From Methanosarcinales archaeon (GTDB taxonomy: Archaea > Halobacteriota > Methanosarcinia > Methanosarcinales > Methanogasteraceae), in the NCBI GenBank assembly GCA_030605805.1, contig JAUWHQ010000167.1, forward strand, positions 1 to 7,716: a DNA stretch of 7,716 bases, in the 5' to 3' direction. Under the pieces are notes generated by a model. The model worked only from the letters and a program-made list of their open reading frames with translations, was not told the DNA's origin and ran no database searches. The position numbers were made by a program, and so were the translations under genes. Below, piece by piece: positions 5,196 to 7,716 of this stretch. The first letter of the stretch is position 1. Every line of letters begins with the position of its first letter.

Positions 5196-5220
5196 ACCGC
5201 GATGTCCCCGGTTCGATTCC

Positions 5221-5226
5221 GGGAGG
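5221..5226 (+). promoter_or_regulatory. SRP19 ribosome binding site inside tRNA-Tyr
   Basis: GGGAGG, nine bases before the SRP19 ATG, is the only strong Shine-Dalgarno match. It lies in the T-stem and acceptor strand of tRNA-Tyr, so it would be hidden in the folded tRNA and lost from the message when the tRNA 3' end is cut. Confidence 0.5.
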
Positions 5227-5235
5227 CGGGATTTA

Positions 5236-5529
5236 ATGCCACGAACCGACAAAATTATTATCTGGCCCACTTATCTCGACAGCGCAGCGTCGAGAAGCGA
5301 TGGGCGCAGAGTTACGAAACGATATGCCCTGAAATCGCCCGCACTCGATGAAATCACTGAAGCCGCCAGAACACTCGAGCTTGATCCGGTTGTCGAGCAG
5401 GATAAAGCATATCCGACATTCTGGTGGAAAAAAAGTGGGCGAGTGCTCGTCAAAAAAACAGGCACTCCGAAATCGTCCGTCCTGCGTGAGATCGGCTCGA
5501 TAATAAAGGAGATGCGACGCACAGATTAA
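5236..5529 (+). CDS. srp19: Signal recognition particle 19 kDa protein
   Basis: Binds the tips of helices 6 and 8 of 7S RNA and helps SRP54 assemble for co-translational targeting. The 97-residue length is usual for archaeal SRP19. Conserved blocks are IIIWPTYLDSAASRSDGRRV (7-26), the RNA-contacting segment with Arg20, Arg24 and Arg25; an alpha helix at 36-47; and KAYPTFWWKKSGRVLV (57-72). A basic tail follows. The ATG at 5236 gives the family's usual MPRTDKIIIWP start. An in-frame ATG at 5167 would run through the tRNA and is rejected. It sits four bases after tRNA-Tyr and ends eight bases before the convergent DUF211 stop. Confidence 0.95.
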   Translation: MPRTDKIIIWPTYLDSAASRSDGRRVTKRYALKSPALDEITEAARTLELDPVVEQDKAYPTFWWKKSGRVLVKKTGTPKSSVLREIGSIIKEMRRTD

Positions 5530-5537
5530 TTTTAGGA

Positions 5538-5843
5538 TCAGGTACGCTCCTGCAGCGTTTCCGCTTCCTCTACCAGACGCTTTCCGGATGCGACCTCGTC
5601 GATGCTGTGGACCGATGCACCAGAATCCTCTATCGTATGTTTGATCCTATCAAAATCGAGTCTATCACCCTCGACAGTGATTTTGACGTTCTCAGTCTTC
5701 TGATCAACCTCGTACAAACTTATATTCACGCCATCCACACCATCCAGCTTTCCAATCACGTTAGCGAGCTCGATAACCGACGGATTATGGAGCTTCAACA
5801 CATCAAGAACTAGTCTTTTTATTCCAGTCATAATATTAGACAT
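5538..5843 (-). CDS. DUF211 family protein (archaeal, function unknown)
   Basis: A 101-residue protein matching the archaeal DUF211 pattern: GIKRLVLDVLKLHNPSVIELANVIGKLDGVDGVNISLYEVDQKTENVKITVEG-like beginning and middle (residues 7-59), then FDRIKHTIEDSGASVHSIDEVASG (64-87). The alternating strands and helices suit the ferredoxin-like fold known for this family, whose solved members assemble into rings. No catalytic residues are known. I use the first ATG (5843). A second ATG at codon 5 is also possible and would give MTGIKRLVLDV, a common family start. There is no ribosome binding site for either. A TATA box 27 bases upstream of 5843 suggests a leaderless message. It diverges from the PHP gene. 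Confidence 0.85.
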   Translation of the reverse strand: MSNIMTGIKRLVLDVLKLHNPSVIELANVIGKLDGVDGVNISLYEVDQKTENVKITVEGDRLDFDRIKHTIEDSGASVHSIDEVASGKRLVEEAETLQERT

Positions 5844-5866
5844 ACGTATATATTGCTCGATACTCC

Positions 5867-5891
5867 GTATATAGAGGTTTAATACTTATAG
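5867..5891. promoter_or_regulatory. Compact divergent promoters for DUF211 and PHP genes
   Basis: On the minus strand CTATATAC (5874-5867) lies about 27 bases from the DUF211 ATG. On the plus strand TTTAATACTTATAG (5878-5891) lies about 21-34 bases before the PHP ATG at 5912. Neither gene has a Shine-Dalgarno sequence. Both distances place the transcription start at or next to the start codon, so both messages may be leaderless. Confidence 0.5.
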
Positions 5892-5911
5892 GTTTCGCAC
5901 CCCACATATCT

Positions 5912-6565
5912 ATGATGATCGATCTGCATACCCATTCCATATTGAGCGACGGCGACCTGATACCGGCTGAACTCGTCCGCCGCGCAGTTACGCACGGCTA
6001 TTCGGCGATTGCGATCACTGATCACGTTGATTTTACGAATATCGAATTTGTGCTGGATGCGATTAGAAAAACTTCGTTTTTGGAGGATGAATGGAATATT
6101 AAGGTCCTCGCCGGTGTAGAAATAACCCATGTCCCGCCCGGAAAGATCGCGCCGCTCGCAGATATGGCAAGATCGCTTGGTGCGGAGATCATCGTGGTGC
6201 ACGGCGAGACCGTGGTAGAGCCAGTGGCTCCTGGCACGAATACCGCTGCGCTCCGGGCTGACATCGATATTCTGGCGCATCCGGGCATCATCACGCATGA
6301 TGAAGCAGAACTTGCACGTGAAAATGGTATATCGCTCGAAATCACATCAAGAGCGGGGCACAACCTGACAAATGGGCATGTTGCACGGATTACAAGCGAA
6401 ATCGGATGTGAGCTGATCGTGAACACGGATACACACGCACCCGAGGACCTGATCACCGATGAGATGGCATTTAAGGTGGCGGTGGGCTCAGGACTGGATG
6501 AGCGCGGTGCGTTGGCTGCGATCAGAACGAACCCCACACGTCTGGTCGAATCGGTGCGCGGATGA
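5912..6565 (+). CDS. PHP-domain metal-dependent phosphoesterase (histidinol-phosphatase-like)
   Basis: A 217-residue single PHP domain predicted to bind a di- or trinuclear metal site and hydrolyse phosphoesters. The metal-ligand set is complete: His6 and His8 (DLHTHS), Asp13 (SDGD), His38 (ITDH), Glu70 (GVEI), His97 (VVHGE), His123 (LAHPG), Asp173 and His175 (NTDTHAPED). Family members in archaea are annotated as histidinol phosphatase or as general PHP phosphoesterases. No neighbouring histidine-synthesis gene is present, so the substrate is open. Two ATGs lie in tandem (5912, 5915) with no ribosome binding site, in keeping with a leaderless message. It is convergent with cfbD across 47 bases that hold only a 4-bp CCGG hairpin. 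Confidence 0.88.
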   Translation: MMIDLHTHSILSDGDLIPAELVRRAVTHGYSAIAITDHVDFTNIEFVLDAIRKTSFLEDEWNIKVLAGVEITHVPPGKIAPLADMARSLGAEIIVVHGETVVEPVAPGTNTAALRADIDILAHPGIITHDEAELARENGISLEITSRAGHNLTNGHVARITSEIGCELIVNTDTHAPEDLITDEMAFKVAVGSGLDERGALAAIRTNPTRLVESVRG

Positions 6566-6612
6566 TATTCTCGATTTGTTGCCGGAAGTTACCGGGATTA
6601 CCATACAAGCCA

Positions 6613-7716
6613 TTAAATCCCGCTCATCTCGCGCAGCGTCGCACCAAACTCGGATTCCACGATATGATTGACGCCCAGCGTTTTTGGGTGCAGATCGATC
6701 TCAACGATGACTGCATCATGCCCCATCTCTTTTAAGGGGAGCACCTGCCGCGGTCCGTTGGTGATTGATATGACCTTCATGTCTGACAGCGCGTCCATCG
6801 GAACCGCGTGCGGAACTCCTGATATGATCGCGAAATCGAATCCAGGATATTTTTCACCGATGATCTCGCCTGCCCGATTCCCTGTGACCGGATACTCGTC
6901 CAGTCCGCCGATGATCTCGTGAATCTCCACTCCTCCACTCTTCAGATCACGCAGGATATCCTCTGCATACCCCCTGATTCGCGGAAGACCGATATCCGTG
7001 CTCAGATTTGCGATATTGACAATCTCCGAACCGGAACCGATCTGCTTTGCAACCTCACAGACCGCAAGCGGGATGTCAGCAAACATGTATGCGGTCTCTT
7101 TCTTCGCATTCAGTATATTTATGCACTTTTTCCCGCCTTTTAATAATTCAATGACCTGTTCTGCGACTCTGTATTTGGTGTCGCCGCGGGATGGTTCAAG
7201 ATACTCCTTGCTTGCTGCCCCGTGTCTCTGTTCGAGCAGGGTCGCCTCTTTGAGCAGGATCTTCTGCCTGTTTAGCTCGGCGTCATCGATGATGCCGACG
7301 TCCCGGGCTGCTTCAAGGGTCATGATCACCCCGTGGGTGTTCTCATGATATCCTGCATGTACCTCGACCACGATGACTGGAATATCGGTGTCAACATCCT
7401 CGATCGCCTGATGGAGGTCCTCGCCTATGATCATGCTGGTGCATGTCCCGACGATCCCGATGCGCTTTGGATGCCAGAGGTCGATCACCTTCTCAAGCAT
7501 CGACGCAAGCAGTTCGCGGCCGCCAAAAACAAAATCGGTGTCGTCCATTGCTGTCGTGACCACCCGCAGATCGTCCTCCTCAAGGAGGCGGGCGTGCTTG
7601 AACGAGCAGCCCGGGGGTCCGTGCAGAATCGCAACATCGGCATCCAGATCGCGCAGTGTGTACAGCGCAGCAACAATCGCACTCGGGCGCGGGTGCATTA
7701 TCCTGATATCGTCCAT
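6613..7716 (-). CDS. cfbD: Ni-sirohydrochlorin a,c-diamide reductive cyclase subunit CfbD
   Basis: Nitrogenase-like catalytic subunit of coenzyme F430 synthesis. With the NifH-like CfbC it carries out the ATP-dependent six-electron reduction and lactam ring closure of Ni-sirohydrochlorin a,c-diamide to seco-F430. The 367-residue length fits the family. The N-terminus has the characteristic MHPRPSAIVAALYTLRDL (7-24), LHGPPGCSFKHARLLEEDD (31-49) with Cys37, and IVGTCTSMIIGED (88-100) with Cys92; these two cysteines are likely iron-sulfur ligands. The C-terminal half has VSGVPHAVP-like sequence (about residue 310). The ATG is the last three bases of the window, so an earlier start cannot be excluded, but the beginning matches relatives. 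Its presence implies a methyl- or alkyl-coenzyme M reductase in this organism. Other cfb genes may lie just outside. Confidence 0.95.
   Translation of the reverse strand: MDDIRIMHPRPSAIVAALYTLRDLDADVAILHGPPGCSFKHARLLEEDDLRVVTTAMDDTDFVFGGRELLASMLEKVIDLWHPKRIGIVGTCTSMIIGEDLHQAIEDVDTDIPVIVVEVHAGYHENTHGVIMTLEAARDVGIIDDAELNRQKILLKEATLLEQRHGAASKEYLEPSRGDTKYRVAEQVIELLKGGKKCINILNAKKETAYMFADIPLAVCEVAKQIGSGSEIVNIANLSTDIGLPRIRGYAEDILRDLKSGGVEIHEIIGGLDEYPVTGNRAGEIIGEKYPGFDFAIISGVPHAVPMDALSDMKVISITNGPRQVLPLKEMGHDAVIVEIDLHPKTLGVNHIVESEFGATLREMSGI

Larger units (their letters stand above)
5120..5231 (+). tRNA. tRNA-Tyr (GTA anticodon) with intron
   Basis: Acceptor stem CCCGCTT (5120-5126) pairs with AGGCGGG (5224-5230), followed by discriminator A73. 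The first pair is C1-G72, the hallmark of archaeal tRNA-Tyr. The D-arm is ACTC/GAGT (5129-5145) and the anticodon stem CGCGG/CCGCG (5147-5151 and 5197-5201). The loop is CTGTAG-A with anticodon GTA at 5154-5156. The T-arm CCCGG-TTCGATT-CCGGG spans 5207-5223, and the 5-base variable loop ATGTC marks class I. CCA is not encoded. An intron interrupts the anticodon loop after position 37. SRP19 begins four bases after the tRNA, so the two may share a transcript. Confidence 0.95.

Noticed and set aside
5158..5206. Alternative reading of tRNA-Tyr with a shorter intron and a long variable arm, using the first CCGCG as anticodon stem.
   Set aside because: Archaeal tRNA-Tyr is class I with a short variable loop, and the 3-4-3 bulge-helix-bulge geometry fits the longer 38-base intron.
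5167..5235. Earlier in-frame ATG that would extend SRP19 by 23 residues.
   Set aside because: The extension lies inside the tRNA-Tyr intron and 3' exon, and SRP19 relatives begin at about MPRTDKIIIWP.
6022..6537. Minus-strand open frame of 171 codons opposite the PHP gene.
   Set aside because: Antisense shadow; the plus strand encodes a complete set of PHP metal ligands.
1..7716. CRISPR arrays, insertion sequences, attachment sites or phage genes.
   Set aside because: I saw no regularly spaced repeats, transposase or integrase motifs, or terminal inverted repeats in the window.

Overview
The window is archaeal. The downstream genes include ribosome binding sites of the GGTGAT/GGAGGT type, TTTATATA-like promoter boxes, an SRP19 gene, a CTP-dependent riboflavin kinase, an archaeal DUF211 protein and a tRNA-Tyr that starts with C1-G72 and carries an intron at 37/38. 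A cfbD gene for coenzyme F430 synthesis places the organism among archaea with methyl- (or alkyl-) coenzyme M reductase. Secreted tetraheme c-type cytochromes narrow this to cytochrome-bearing lineages such as Methanosarcinales, ANME groups or Syntrophoarchaeum-like alkane oxidisers. I cannot choose among them from this sequence.

Layout. Positions 1-2851 hold a tightly packed minus-strand operon: a tetraheme cytochrome (2105-2809), a second paralogous tetraheme cytochrome (1424-2071), a signal peptidase I of the Ser/His type (680-1420) and a membrane protein of unknown function that runs off the left edge (1-643). The last of these has an intact reading frame with no stop before the window edge. 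The two cytochromes share an identical processing region and exactly four conserved non-motif histidines for four hemes. They look like candidate subunits of extracellular cytochrome filaments, with a signal peptidase encoded beside them. A 9-bp inverted repeat sits directly before the first cytochrome's ribosome binding site, and a U-tract separates the two cytochromes.

Positions 2852-3188 are a divergent intergenic region with promoters for both sides and a foldable segment in the middle. Then come ribK (with an N-terminal winged helix, so probably also the regulator of the pathway) and overlapping ribB, convergent with a small winged-helix regulator (4507-4881, minus). The two stop codons of ribB and this regulator lie inside one palindrome.

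Positions 4882-5119 carry the regulator's promoter, a gene-free stretch rich in inverted repeats that may be a small RNA, and a weak tRNA promoter. tRNA-Tyr (5120-5231) is followed after four bases by the SRP19 start codon, and the only good ribosome binding site for SRP19 lies inside the tRNA. A DUF211 gene (minus) and a PHP-family phosphoesterase gene (plus) diverge from a short shared promoter region and may both be leaderless. The window ends with cfbD on the minus strand, its start codon exactly at the right edge.

Functionally the window mixes housekeeping (protein targeting, tRNA, flavin and F430 cofactors) with one accessory-looking module: the cytochrome, signal peptidase and membrane protein operon. 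That operon is the most interesting part.
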